Assembly: GCA_004558485.1 (NCBI GenBank)
Contig: SFCS01000008.1
Span: 1-64,000, forward strand
Direction: 5' to 3'
DNA length: 64,000 nucleotides
From: Ruminococcus sp.
Lineage (GTDB): Bacteria; Bacillota; Clostridia; Oscillospirales; Acutalibacteraceae
This document shows, piece after piece, positions 54,683 through 62,995 of this stretch. Below the pieces are notes generated by a model. It was not told the DNA's origin. It was given only the letters and a program-made list of their open reading frames with translations, and did no database searches. How positions within the stretch are numbered: position 1 is the first letter of the stretch; every line of letters starts with the position of its first letter. Both the position numbers and the translations under genes were made by a program.

Positions 54683-55032
54683 TCGGCCTGCATGTTGTCA
54701 ACAAAGACATTGACCTTTTTCACGGCCAGTCCGGTCGCTTCCTCAACGGTATAGCGCACCTTGTTGACAATACTTTTGGCTATTGCGGAAATATTCATAC
54801 CGTATATAACGGAAATATGCAGATCGACGATCAGACGGTCGCCGTCGCTGCGCACACGGATGCCGTCATCGGCAAAGGAGCGCTTGAAAAACACCGAGCG
54901 TAGCCCCTGGCGCGGTCCGCTCTTGACCATGGCGGTCACGCCGTAGCATGCCGAAACGGCACTGCCGACCAGATAGCGGAAATACTCCTGTGACACTTCA
55001 ATCGTTCCGTAGCGGTTTTCAATGCGGATCAT
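54679..55032 (-). CDS. Asp23/Gls24 family protein
   Basis: 117-residue small alpha/beta protein of the Asp23/Gls24 family, usually found directly before fakA in Firmicutes. Family pattern: GTIEVSQEYFRYLVGSAVS, DLHISVIYGMNI and a conserved C-terminal VKKVNVFVDNM. A role in envelope or alkaline-stress homeostasis near the membrane is proposed for relatives. The ATG at 55032 follows AAAGGTG. It is coupled to fakA by a 4-bp overlap. Confidence 0.9.
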   Translation of the reverse strand: MIRIENRYGTIEVSQEYFRYLVGSAVSACYGVTAMVKSGPRQGLRSVFFKRSFADDGIRVRSDGDRLIVDLHISVIYGMNISAIAKSIVNKVRYTVEEATGLAVKKVNVFVDNMQAE

Positions 55033-55047
55033 GAGACACACACCTTT

Positions 55048-56634
55048 CTAGTGGGTTATGCCGTCATAGACCGAATAGGCTGACGGCGTGATATATGTGA
55101 GGGCGGCATGTCCTGCCGCCATACCCTGTCGGTAGCAAAGCGGAATATATGGCATATCGCGGCTGAAATCGGCGACAAATTCCGCCGCCGTTTTTTCTCC
55201 CGCGCGGTAGGCGGCATAGCTTTGCGCCGCCTTATCCGCCGTGTTCACGCCGTATGCACCCGCGCCGCCTGCGCGAAAAAACACAAAGAGGTTCATCGAC
55301 GGCGTCAGCCGCATCTCGCCGATATAGAGATCAAAATTTCCGGCGGCGAGCTGCGCCTTGTAGTCATCATAGGCGGCGGGCTGCGCCGTGACCTGAAATC
55401 CCGCCTGAGTCAGCTGCTGCACCAAAACCTTGACAAGCGCCTCGCGGCAGCGGTTGCCGCTCGCATACAGAAGGGTGAGCGGCACTTCCTTCACCGACGC
55501 CGCACCGGCAACACCGGTAGCATCGGTTGTAGCCGTTTCGGCAGTCGTTGTTGCGGTCGTTACGGTTGTTGTCGCGGTGTCCGTTGCAGCCGTTTCGGCA
55601 GTTGTCGGCACAGATTGCGCCGTTTGCAGCAGCTCGTTCACTCGTCCCGCCTCACTGCCGGCGGAAAAAGCGGAAAGGCCCGCCGCCGGTCTCCATTTCG
55701 GGTGAAACGGCGTCGTCGCGGGCATCGCCCGTCCGGCATAGGACGAGGCGGCAAGTGCCGTGCGGTCAACCGCCGCAGACAACGCCTGTCGCACAGCGGG
55801 GGCGGCAAGCACCGCCCTGCCGCTGTTGACGCCGAGATACACAAGCTGCGGGAGATCCACCGCCGTATCCTTGGCGGAGGTGCGGGGGATGTTACCGTCG
55901 CTGAGATCTTGAAACATATAGTGAATGCTGCCGTTCTCCAGATTCTGCAGCACGGCATCCTTGCTGACGAGGGAAAGGAGCTTTATCTCCTTGTTCTGTG
56001 CGGTCGCACCGGCGGCGTTTTTGGGGTTCGCCGTCAGCGTCTGACGGTCCGCCTGGAAAACATACGCGCCGCTGCCGACGGCGGCGGTCGCCGCCGCCCC
56101 CGTATCGGTCGAGCGCTTGATGATCGGGAAATACAGATTATAGCTGCCGTTCGGATCGGCAGAGGACAGCGTGAAGGTGATGACGCCGCGCTTGGCGCTC
56201 GCCGCTTGCACATTGGAAAGGGCGACACGGTAATTCTCCGAGGCCTTCGCTTTGTTGAAGCTATACACCACGTCGTCGCCGGTGACGGCGCTGCCGTCCG
56301 AAAAGACGGCGTTCGCACGCAGGGTGACGGCAATGTGCGTTGAGTCGGTCTGCTCCGCGCTTTGCGCCAGCACAAGCGTCGGGGAGAAATCCGCTCCCGG
56401 CCGCAGCAGCGGCTCATACAAAAGCGGGGAAAGGCAGACATTGAGCTGTGTCGCAGCGGAGAAGGGGTCGAGCGTGTCCTCGCGGTTATAGGCAAGGCAC
56501 AGCGTTTCCGGCGCAGTCACCGCATCGCCGTTGTCGGTCGGCGCCGTGTCGGAACCGGAGGGCGTCACCGCCCGACAGCCGACAAACGCAAGCGTCAGCA
56601 GCAGGCAGGAAAGCAAGCTCAAAATGCGTTTCAC
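55048..56634 (-). CDS. ABC-type solute-binding lipoprotein, family 5 (oligopeptide/nickel type)
   Basis: 528 residues with a lipoprotein signal ending at Cys20 (AFVGC). Family 5 features: NREDTLDPF near the N terminus, LSPLLYEPLL, SDGSAVTGDDVVYSFNKA, and RQALSAAVDR in the middle. No permease or ATPase gene accompanies it. A Thr/Ala-rich low-complexity insertion (about residues 341-377, encoded at 55505-55611) interrupts the second half and is foreign to the family. The GTG start follows GGAGG. It is in one transcript with gls24 and fakA (15-bp gap). Confidence 0.85.
   Translation of the reverse strand: MKRILSLLSCLLLTLAFVGCRAVTPSGSDTAPTDNGDAVTAPETLCLAYNREDTLDPFSAATQLNVCLSPLLYEPLLRPGADFSPTLVLAQSAEQTDSTHIAVTLRANAVFSDGSAVTGDDVVYSFNKAKASENYRVALSNVQAASAKRGVITFTLSSADPNGSYNLYFPIIKRSTDTGAAATAAVGSGAYVFQADRQTLTANPKNAAGATAQNKEIKLLSLVSKDAVLQNLENGSIHYMFQDLSDGNIPRTSAKDTAVDLPQLVYLGVNSGRAVLAAPAVRQALSAAVDRTALAASSYAGRAMPATTPFHPKWRPAAGLSAFSAGSEAGRVNELLQTAQSVPTTAETAATDTATTTVTTATTTAETATTDATGVAGAASVKEVPLTLLYASGNRCREALVKVLVQQLTQAGFQVTAQPAAYDDYKAQLAAGNFDLYIGEMRLTPSMNLFVFFRAGGAGAYGVNTADKAAQSYAAYRAGEKTAAEFVADFSRDMPYIPLCYRQGMAAGHAALTYITPSAYSVYDGITH
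55505..55611 (-). repeat. Thr/Ala-coding low-complexity repeat inside the binding-protein gene
   Basis: Degenerate GT/GC-rich stretch encoding mostly Thr and Ala. It contains a 24-nt motif at 55527-55550 and 55584-55607 that matches at 21 of 24 bases, with a 57-bp (19-codon) period, as expected of slippage or unequal duplication. Confidence 0.65.
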
Positions 56635-56660
56635 GGCACACCTCCTACACTCGTCATTCT

Positions 56661-56689
56661 AGTATAGCACTTTCTCACAAAATAATCAA
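56661..56689 (-). promoter_or_regulatory. Promoter of the solute-binding-protein-gls24-fakA operon
   Basis: Minus-strand TTGATT (56689-56684), 17 bp, TATACT (56666-56661), about 27 bp before the GTG at 56634. Confidence 0.7.
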
Positions 56690-56702
56690 CACAAATTTGG
56701 CG

Positions 56703-56736
56703 AAAAAGCGCCCCTCCTACCTGCGTAAGAGGGGCG
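56703..56736 (-). terminator. Terminator of pnp
   Basis: CGCCCCTC/GAGGGGCG stem (56729-56736 with 56709-56716) with a 12-nt loop, then TTTTT on the minus strand, 17 bp after the pnp stop. Confidence 0.85.
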
Positions 56737-56753
56737 TCGGATAATCTTATGCT

Positions 56754-58949
56754 TTAGTCGTCGTCACGGCGGCGATCGTTGCGGCGGAAACCGCCTTCAC
56801 GGCGCGGTCTGAAGGAACGGGGCGCATCGGAAACAGAGTTTTCCGGCGTCAGCCCTTCGACCTCGATGAGCGCGTCGCGGCGGGACAGGTTCAGTCTGCC
56901 CTGCTCGTCGATCTCGACGACCTTGACCATGACCTCGTCGCCGACCGACACGACATCCTCCACCTTGTCCACGCGCTTGACATCAAGACGGCTGATGTGC
57001 ACAAGGCCCTCCTTGCCGGGCGCGATCTCCACGAATGCGCCGAAGGTCATGAGGCGGGTGACGCGACCCTTATAGATCGCACCGATCTCGGGATCCTTTG
57101 CAATGGTCTCGACAACCATGAGCGCACGCTTGGCATCGTCGGTGTTGAGCGCGGAAATGAACACGCCGCCGTCCTCGGAAATATCGATTTTGCAGTTGCA
57201 TTCCGTCTGGATTTTCTGAATGACGCAGCCGCCCTTACCGATGACCTCGCGGATCTTGTCAACATCGATCTTGGTGCTGAGCATCTTCGGCGCATACTTC
57301 GAAAGCTCTGCGCGCGGCTCGCTGATAACCGGCGCCATCACATCGTCCAGGATGTGGATGCGCGCTTTATAGGTCTTTTCGAGCGCTTCCTTGATGATGG
57401 CGGGGGTGAGACCGTGCACCTTCAGATCCATCTGAATGGCGGTGATGCCCTTCTTCGTGCCGCCGACCTTGAAGTCCATGTCGCCGAAGAAGTCCTCAAG
57501 GCCCTGGATGTCGACCATGGTCATGAAACGGTCGCCTTCGGTGACAAGACCGCAGGAGATACCGGCAACAGGCGCCTTGATCGGCACGCCCGCATCCATG
57601 AGCGCCAGCGTGGAGCCGCAGATGGACGCCTGCGAGGTGGAGCCGTTGGAGGACAGCACTTCGCTCACAAGACGGATGGTGTAGGGGAACTCCTCCACAG
57701 AGGGCAGCACCGGAATGAGCGCACGCTCCGCCAATGCACCGTGACCGATCTCACGACGGCCGGGACCGCGGGAGGGCTTGGTTTCGCCCACGGAATAGGA
57801 CGGGAAGTTGTAGTGATGGATATAGCGTTTTTCGGTCTGATCGTCGAGACCGTCCAGCTGCTGCGCGTCGCCGGTGGAGCCGAGTGTCGTCACCGTCAGC
57901 ACCTGCGTCTGTCCGCGGGTGAACATGCCGCTGCCGTGTGCGCGGGGAAGAATGCCGACCTCTGCCGCGAGCGGGCGGATGTCATTGATGCCGCGACCGT
58001 CCACGCGCTTGCCGTCATCCAGCAGCCAGCGGCGCACGACATATTTCTGCAGCTTGTACAGGCAATCGTCGATCTTGGCGATGTCATCGGGATACTGCTC
58101 ATCAAACTGCGCATGCACCTCGTCATACACCGGCAGCAGGCGCTCGTCGCGCACCAGCTTGTTGTCGGTGTCGAGCGCATAGCGCACCTTTTCGATGGCA
58201 AATTCCTTGATCGCCTCGAACATCGCCGGATCGGGATCGTTGGAGGTGAAGGGGAACTTCTCCTTGCCGATCTCCTTGACGATGTCGTTGATGAAGGTCA
58301 CGATCTGCTGGTTTGCCTCGTGACCCGTCATGATGGCGTCAAACATGGTGTCGTTGTCGATCTCGTTGGCGCCCGCCTCGATCATCGCGACCAGATCGGC
58401 CGTGGATGCCACGGTCACATGCATCTCGGAGCGCTTTTCCTCTTCGGCGGTCGGATTGATGACGAACTTGCCGTCCACCATGCCCACGACCACGCCGGAG
58501 ATCGGGCCGTCCCACGGGATGTCCGAAATGGCGATGGCGATGGATGCACCGATCATCGCCGTCGTTTCCGGCTGACAGTCCGGATCCACCGACATGACCG
58601 TGCAGACGATGGAAACATCGTTGCGCATGTCCTTCGGGAACAGCGGACGGATCGGGCGGTCGATGACGCGCGAGGTGAGGATCGCCTTCTCGCTCGGGCG
58701 CGCTTCGCGGCGCTGGAACGAGCCGGGGATCTTGCCCACGGAGTACATCTTTTCCTCATAGTCCACCGAAAGCGGGAAGAAGTCCACGCCCTCACGCGGC
58801 TTGGCGGAGGCGGTGACATTGCACAGGATGGCGGTCTCGCCGTAGCGGACGAGGCAGGAGCCGTTGGACAGCTGCGCCATTTTGCCGGTCTCCACGACGA
58901 GCGGACGCCCGGCGAGCGTTGTTTCAAACTTTCTGTAATTTTCGAACAC
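56754..58949 (-). CDS. pnp: Polynucleotide phosphorylase
   Basis: 731-residue phosphorolytic 3'-5' exoribonuclease that degrades mRNA and trims RNA ends. There are two RNase PH domains (about 10-145 and 320-540; the active-site half has GRREIGHGALAERAL and the acidic DVMAPVISEPRAEL region). A KH domain follows (IREVIGKGGCVIQKIQ, about 560) and an S1 domain (about 620-690; YKGRVTRLMTFGAFVEI), with an Arg/Gly-rich tail. The GTG start is preceded by AGAGGAGG. It lies downstream of rpsO as in many bacteria. Confidence 0.96.
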   Translation of the reverse strand: MFENYRKFETTLAGRPLVVETGKMAQLSNGSCLVRYGETAILCNVTASAKPREGVDFFPLSVDYEEKMYSVGKIPGSFQRREARPSEKAILTSRVIDRPIRPLFPKDMRNDVSIVCTVMSVDPDCQPETTAMIGASIAIAISDIPWDGPISGVVVGMVDGKFVINPTAEEEKRSEMHVTVASTADLVAMIEAGANEIDNDTMFDAIMTGHEANQQIVTFINDIVKEIGKEKFPFTSNDPDPAMFEAIKEFAIEKVRYALDTDNKLVRDERLLPVYDEVHAQFDEQYPDDIAKIDDCLYKLQKYVVRRWLLDDGKRVDGRGINDIRPLAAEVGILPRAHGSGMFTRGQTQVLTVTTLGSTGDAQQLDGLDDQTEKRYIHHYNFPSYSVGETKPSRGPGRREIGHGALAERALIPVLPSVEEFPYTIRLVSEVLSSNGSTSQASICGSTLALMDAGVPIKAPVAGISCGLVTEGDRFMTMVDIQGLEDFFGDMDFKVGGTKKGITAIQMDLKVHGLTPAIIKEALEKTYKARIHILDDVMAPVISEPRAELSKYAPKMLSTKIDVDKIREVIGKGGCVIQKIQTECNCKIDISEDGGVFISALNTDDAKRALMVVETIAKDPEIGAIYKGRVTRLMTFGAFVEIAPGKEGLVHISRLDVKRVDKVEDVVSVGDEVMVKVVEIDEQGRLNLSRRDALIEVEGLTPENSVSDAPRSFRPRREGGFRRNDRRRDDD

Positions 58950-58990
58950 GAAATTACCTCCTCTGTTTTTATGTTAACGGAGGACAGGGC

Positions 58991-59050
58991 ATTTAGCAAT
59001 AAAACCGACGCTTTTGCGGCGCGTCAAAAGCGCCCGTTTCATCGCTAAAT
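58991..59050 (-). promoter_or_regulatory. Long hairpin (and overlapping promoter) upstream of pnp
   Basis: 26-nt arms (59050-59025 and 59016-58991 on the minus strand) pair with one G-G mismatch and three G-T wobbles around an 8-nt loop, a 60-nt near-perfect hairpin 41 nt upstream of the pnp start. A promoter-like TTGACG (59027-59022), 17 bp, TTTTAT (59004-58999) overlaps it. In E. coli the rpsO-pnp transcript has an RNase III hairpin used by PNPase to regulate itself; this may be an analogue. Confidence 0.65.
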
Positions 59051-59070
59051 CCGATCGCTCCGTCACAGAC

Positions 59071-59109
59071 AAAAAACACGCAGAGGCAGGCGGATGATCC
59101 GCCTGCCTC
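59071..59109 (-). terminator. Terminator of rpsO
   Basis: Perfect 13-bp stem GAGGCAGGCGGAT/ATCCGCCTGCCTC with a 1-nt centre (59083-59109), then GCGTG and TTTTTT on the minus strand. Confidence 0.85.
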
Positions 59110-59118
59110 AAAGGTGTC

Positions 59119-59385
59119 TTACTTACGCAGTCCGAGCTTTTCGATCAGCGCACGATAACGGTTGATGTCCTTTTTCTTGAGGTACACCAGCAGATTGTGG
59201 CGATGACCGACCATTTTCAGCAGGCCGCGGTTGGAATGGTGATCCTTCTTGTGCACCTTCAGGTGCTCGGTCAGATCCTTGATGCGCTTGGTGAGAACAG
59301 CGATCTGGACTTCCGGAGAACCGGTGTCGCCTTCGTGGATCGCAAATTCCTTCATAATGGCGGTTTTCTCTTCGGGTAACATCAT
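59119..59385 (-). CDS. rpsO: Small ribosomal subunit protein uS15
   Basis: 88-residue S15. Characteristic segments are DTGSPEVQIAVLTKRI, HLKVHKKDHHSNRGLLKMVGHR and YLKKKDINRYRALI. It binds the 16S rRNA three-way junction early in 30S assembly. GAGGTGAAAG precedes the start (two adjacent ATGs). It is separated from pnp by a terminator and a long hairpin. A leader of about 105 nt could host S15 autoregulation. Confidence 0.97.
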   Translation of the reverse strand: MMLPEEKTAIMKEFAIHEGDTGSPEVQIAVLTKRIKDLTEHLKVHKKDHHSNRGLLKMVGHRHNLLVYLKKKDINRYRALIEKLGLRK

Positions 59386-59497
59386 AGTCTTTCACCTCTT
59401 CAAAAATTGCCGCATCACGCAGTACAGGGTCAATCAAAAACACAGAGGCAGACGCCGCTGACCGCGGGATCGGAGCGCTGTTTTGCACAGCCTATAT

Positions 59498-59526
59498 ACT
59501 ATACCACGCTTTTTTGCGTTTGTAAA
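59498..59526 (-). promoter_or_regulatory. Promoter of rpsO
   Basis: Minus-strand TTTACA (59526-59521), 17 bp, TATAGT (59503-59498), giving a leader of about 105 nt before the rpsO start. The leader is GC-rich with small inverted repeats (for example GCTGT/ACAGC). Confidence 0.7.
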
Positions 59527-59533
59527 GTATTTT

Positions 59534-60298
59534 TTATTTCATGAAATGCGCATGGATATATTCGCTGCTCATCTTCACGCTTTCAAACGGATCGCCGGGG
59601 CAGGTGTCCTGCTCCACGACATAGTATTTCACGCCCGTCTTTTCGGCAGTTTTGATAATTTTGTCAAAATCCATGTTGCCGTTACCGATCTCGGTGATGA
59701 ACGGCTGACGATCCCGGTTCACGCCCATGTCCTTCAGATGCAGGATGTCGATGCGCCCGGCGAGCTTTTCGATCCAGGAGCAGACATCGCCGCCCGCGTG
59801 CTGCACCCAATAGGTGTCCAGAACAAAGGAGGTTTTGTCCGGATCGAGATTTTCAACGAGAATGTCCATCATCGTTTTGTCGCCGTCATATTTGCAGAAT
59901 TCGTGGCTGTGATTGTGATAGGTAAACTTGAAGCCCTCGGGACAGACAGCGTCGGTCAGACGGCGCACCTTGTCGAGAAACGCCTCGATCTCCGCAAGAC
60001 ACAGGGTATCTGAGAAAAAGCCGCCGATGCCCATGTTGGTCGTGCCGAGCATGCGGTGCTCGTCCATCGCCTTCTGCGGATCGGCGAGCATTTCGTCGAT
60101 GCTGCAGTGTGTGCCGCAGATCTCGATGCCCTCCTCGTGTGCGATCCTGCCGAACGCCTCACAGCCGATCGGGCAGCCGGCGGTCTGCGCCAGCGTATAG
60201 CCCATGTCATGCAGCTTTTTGAAGGAGGCTCTTGTGTCCTCCGGGGTGTCCAGATGGCCGCGGATGCTGTAAAGCTGTAAGCCGAGTTCTTTGATCAT
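59534..60298 (-). CDS. Sugar phosphate isomerase/epimerase (AP endonuclease 2 superfamily TIM barrel)
   Basis: 254-residue xylose isomerase-like TIM barrel. Likely metal ligands lie in FTYHNHSHEF, VLDTYWVQHAG, LHLKDM and the late YVVEQD. It opens with LGLQLYSIRGHL, typical of sugar-phosphate or inositol-catabolism isomerases. The substrate is unknown. GGGGAGG precedes the ATG. It is a single-gene unit with its own promoter, divergent from ispD; no terminator is obvious and rpsO follows on the same strand. Confidence 0.85.
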   Translation of the reverse strand: MIKELGLQLYSIRGHLDTPEDTRASFKKLHDMGYTLAQTAGCPIGCEAFGRIAHEEGIEICGTHCSIDEMLADPQKAMDEHRMLGTTNMGIGGFFSDTLCLAEIEAFLDKVRRLTDAVCPEGFKFTYHNHSHEFCKYDGDKTMMDILVENLDPDKTSFVLDTYWVQHAGGDVCSWIEKLAGRIDILHLKDMGVNRDRQPFITEIGNGNMDFDKIIKTAEKTGVKYYVVEQDTCPGDPFESVKMSSEYIHAHFMK

Positions 60299-60311
60299 GA
60301 CAATTTCCTCC

Positions 60312-60325
60312 CCTTTTATAAAAGG
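60312..60325. promoter_or_regulatory. Palindrome in the isomerase leader
   Basis: Perfect 14-bp palindrome CCTTTTATAAAAGG between the promoter and the start codon of the isomerase gene, directly beside its ribosome site. Candidate operator. Confidence 0.35.
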
Positions 60326-60339
60326 TGCTTTTTGGGCTC

Positions 60340-60368
60340 AGTATAGCACCGTGATTTTTGAAAAGCAA
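60340..60368 (-). promoter_or_regulatory. Promoter of the sugar phosphate isomerase gene
   Basis: Minus-strand TTGCTT (60368-60363), 17 bp, TATACT (60345-60340). Its -35 is 8 bp from that of the divergent ispD promoter. Confidence 0.7.
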
Positions 60369-60376
60369 CATTTTAT

Positions 60377-60405
60377 TTGCTTTTTTTGAAAAAATCGCGT
60401 ATACT
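60377..60405 (+). promoter_or_regulatory. Promoter of ispD-asnB
   Basis: TTGCTT (60377-60382), 17 bp, TATACT (60400-60405), identical hexamers to the divergent isomerase promoter. Confidence 0.7.
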
Positions 60406-60454
60406 CATTTCGATGAACCCGCCATCGGTCGATGGTGAGAAAAGGAGAAACGAC

Positions 60455-61111
60455 ATGACCGTTGCCATTTTGCTTGCCGCGGGAAATTCCGTGCGCATGG
60501 GGCAGGACAAGCTCTCTGCCGTGCTCGGTGACCGCCCGGTGCTGGCGCACACGCTCGGCGTGTTTGAGGCGTGCGATGCGATCGACGCGATCGTGCTTGT
60601 CGCCCGCCCGCAGGATAAAGAACGGTATGAGGCGCTGTGCGGACAGTACGGTATCGGCAAGCTCATTACCGTTTGCAGCGGCGGCGCAACGCGGCAGCAA
60701 TCGGCGCGAAACGGGCTTGCCGCCGTGCCGCAGGACTGCACGCTGCTTGCCATTCACGACGGCGCGCGCCCGCTTTTGCGCGAGGATGTGCTTTTGCGCG
60801 TTCTGCGGGATGCCGAAAAATACGGTGCGGCGACCGCCGCTGTCCCCGTGAAGGACACGGTGAAGACCGCGACCGCCGACGGCTTTGTGGACAACACGCC
60901 GCCGCGCAGCACGTTGCAGCTGGTGCAGACGCCGCAGGCGTTTCGCACCGACCTCTACAGAAAGGCGCTTGCCGCCGCAAAAGAGGAATACACCGACGAC
61001 TGCCAGCTGCTCGAAGCGTGCGGCATGCCGGTGCGGCTGACCGAGGGCAGCTACAGCAACATAAAAATCACCACGCCGGAGGATCTGCGTATCGCCGGCG
61101 CATTACTGTAA
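60455..61111 (+). CDS. ispD: 2-C-methyl-D-erythritol 4-phosphate cytidylyltransferase
   Basis: 218-residue enzyme of the non-mevalonate isoprenoid pathway, forming CDP-methylerythritol from CTP. The nucleotide-binding N terminus is LLAAGNSVRMGQDK. IHDGARPLL, PVKDTVK and TPQAF are the family's substrate motifs, and ITTPEDL closes the domain. AAAGGAG precedes the ATG at 60455; upstream in-frame codons lie in the promoter region. Ribitol-phosphate cytidylyltransferases (TarI) are related, but no teichoic acid genes are near. Confidence 0.9.
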   Translation: MTVAILLAAGNSVRMGQDKLSAVLGDRPVLAHTLGVFEACDAIDAIVLVARPQDKERYEALCGQYGIGKLITVCSGGATRQQSARNGLAAVPQDCTLLAIHDGARPLLREDVLLRVLRDAEKYGAATAAVPVKDTVKTATADGFVDNTPPRSTLQLVQTPQAFRTDLYRKALAAAKEEYTDDCQLLEACGMPVRLTEGSYSNIKITTPEDLRIAGALL

Positions 61112-61123
61112 GGAGCGTTTTCT

Positions 61124-62953
61124 ATGTGTGGATTGTGCGGATTTACGGGGGAGCTCGTCGACAGGGAGACCCATCTGCGGCAGATGACCGAAAAGATCAT
61201 CCATCGTGGTCCCGACTCCGACGGCTTTTATACCGACGCGGACATTGCCATGGGCTTTCGGCGGCTGAGCATCATCGACCTCGGCGCGGGCGATCAGCCG
61301 CTGTATAACGAGGACAAAACGCTCGTTCTGACCTTCAACGGCGAGATCTATAACTATAAAGCGCTGCGCGCCCAGCTGCTGGAAAAGGGGCACATTTTCG
61401 TTACCGAAAGCGACAGCGAGGTGCTGCTCCACGGCTTTGAGGAGTGGGGTGAGGAGCTGCTGCCCCGCCTGCGCGGCATGTTCGGCTTTGCCATTTGGAA
61501 CACGGAGAAAAAGGAACTGTTCCTTGCGCGCGACCCGTTTGGCATCAAGCCGATGCACTATACCCGTCTTGCCGACGGGCGACTGGTGTACGGTTCGGAG
61601 ATCAAGTCCATCCTCACGCACCCCGATGTCAAAAAGGAATTCAATCCGGCGGCACTCGACGGGTATCTGTCGTTTCAGTATTCCGTGCCGGACGAGACCT
61701 TTTTCAGGGATATTTACTGTCTGCCGCCCGCGCACTGCCTGTGGTACCGCGACGGCGAGGTGACGCTGCACCGCTATTTCGATCCGATGTTCACACCGGA
61801 CGAGGACATGACGCTGGACGAGGCGGTCGAGGAGATCGACCGCGCATTCACCGATTCGGTGGAGGCGCACCGCATCAGCGATGTGGAGGTCGGCTGTTTC
61901 CTTTCGAGCGGCGTGGACTCAAGCTTCGTCGCGTCCTATTTCGGCGGGCAAAAGGCGTTCACGGTCGGGTTCGACAACGGACAGCATTATAATGAAAGTA
62001 ATTATGCCGCCGAGCTTGCAAAAGAGGTCGGCATCGAGCACTATGTGCACATCATTTCGGAGGAGGAGTATTGGGCGTCGTTGCCCAAGGTGCAGTATTA
62101 CCTCGATCAGCCGCTTGCCGATCCCTCCTGTGTGGCGCTGTATTTCGTGTCAAAGCTGGCGGCGGAGCATGTCAAGGTCGTGCTGTCCGGCGAGGGCGCG
62201 GATGAGCTTTTCGGCGGCTATCGCATTTATCATGAGCCGTATTCCCTGCGCGGGTATCAGCGCCTGCCGCGCTTTTTGCGCAAATTCCTTGCCGCGTGCG
62301 CTGCAAGGCTGCCGGATTTCAAGGGAAAATCGTTTCTCATGCGCGGCGCGCAGACGCTCGAAGAGCGGTTCATCGGCAACGCCAAGATGTTCACCGAAAA
62401 AGAAAAAGCGCGCCTTTTGCGCGACATTCCCGCGACGGACCCGACGGAGAAAACGCGCGCCTTCTATGCGCAGACGGCGGGGCAGGACGATGTCACCCGC
62501 ATGCAGTATCTCGACATCAACCGCTGGATGGTCGGCGACATCCTGCTCAAGGCGGATCGCATGAGCATGGCACATTCCCTGGAGCTGCGCGTGCCGTTTT
62601 TGGACAAGGAGGTGTTCAAGGTGGCGTCGCGCATCCCCGTCAGGCACCGCATCGCGGCGGGCACGACGAAATATGCCATGCGTCTTGCCGCCGAGCGGCA
62701 CATCCCCGCGTCCGCTGCCGAAAAGCCGAAGCTGGGCTTTCCCGTGCCCATCCGCGTGTGGCTGCGGGAGGAGAAGTATTATAACACGGTGAAAGCGGCG
62801 TTCACTTCGCCGACCGCCGCGCAGTTCTTCAATACAAGCGAGCTGCTTTCGATGCTCGATGCGCATTTTGCCGGGAAGAAGGACAACAGCCGCAAGATCT
62901 GGACGGTGTATATGTTCCTCGTGTGGTATGATGTCTATTTCACCGCGGCATAA
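61124..62953 (+). CDS. asnB: Asparagine synthase (glutamine-hydrolysing)
   Basis: 609-residue two-domain enzyme. Cys2 is the N-terminal glutaminase nucleophile (MCGLCGFTG), and RLSIIDL and FNGEIYNY line the amidotransferase site. The synthetase half has the PP-loop SSGVDSS (about 265) for ATP and GEGADELFGGY. It makes asparagine from aspartate and glutamine. TAAGGAG precedes the ATG, 12 bp after ispD. Confidence 0.95.
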   Translation: MCGLCGFTGELVDRETHLRQMTEKIIHRGPDSDGFYTDADIAMGFRRLSIIDLGAGDQPLYNEDKTLVLTFNGEIYNYKALRAQLLEKGHIFVTESDSEVLLHGFEEWGEELLPRLRGMFGFAIWNTEKKELFLARDPFGIKPMHYTRLADGRLVYGSEIKSILTHPDVKKEFNPAALDGYLSFQYSVPDETFFRDIYCLPPAHCLWYRDGEVTLHRYFDPMFTPDEDMTLDEAVEEIDRAFTDSVEAHRISDVEVGCFLSSGVDSSFVASYFGGQKAFTVGFDNGQHYNESNYAAELAKEVGIEHYVHIISEEEYWASLPKVQYYLDQPLADPSCVALYFVSKLAAEHVKVVLSGEGADELFGGYRIYHEPYSLRGYQRLPRFLRKFLAACAARLPDFKGKSFLMRGAQTLEERFIGNAKMFTEKEKARLLRDIPATDPTEKTRAFYAQTAGQDDVTRMQYLDINRWMVGDILLKADRMSMAHSLELRVPFLDKEVFKVASRIPVRHRIAAGTTKYAMRLAAERHIPASAAEKPKLGFPVPIRVWLREEKYYNTVKAAFTSPTAAQFFNTSELLSMLDAHFAGKKDNSRKIWTVYMFLVWYDVYFTAA

Positions 62954-62995
62954 AAAGCGCCCTTTCCGCATACATTGTGGCGGAGGTGGGGCACT

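Noticed and set aside
56997..59048. 683-codon open frame on the plus strand
   Set aside because: Antisense shadow of pnp; composition is dominated by His, Arg, Asp and Leu with no motif.
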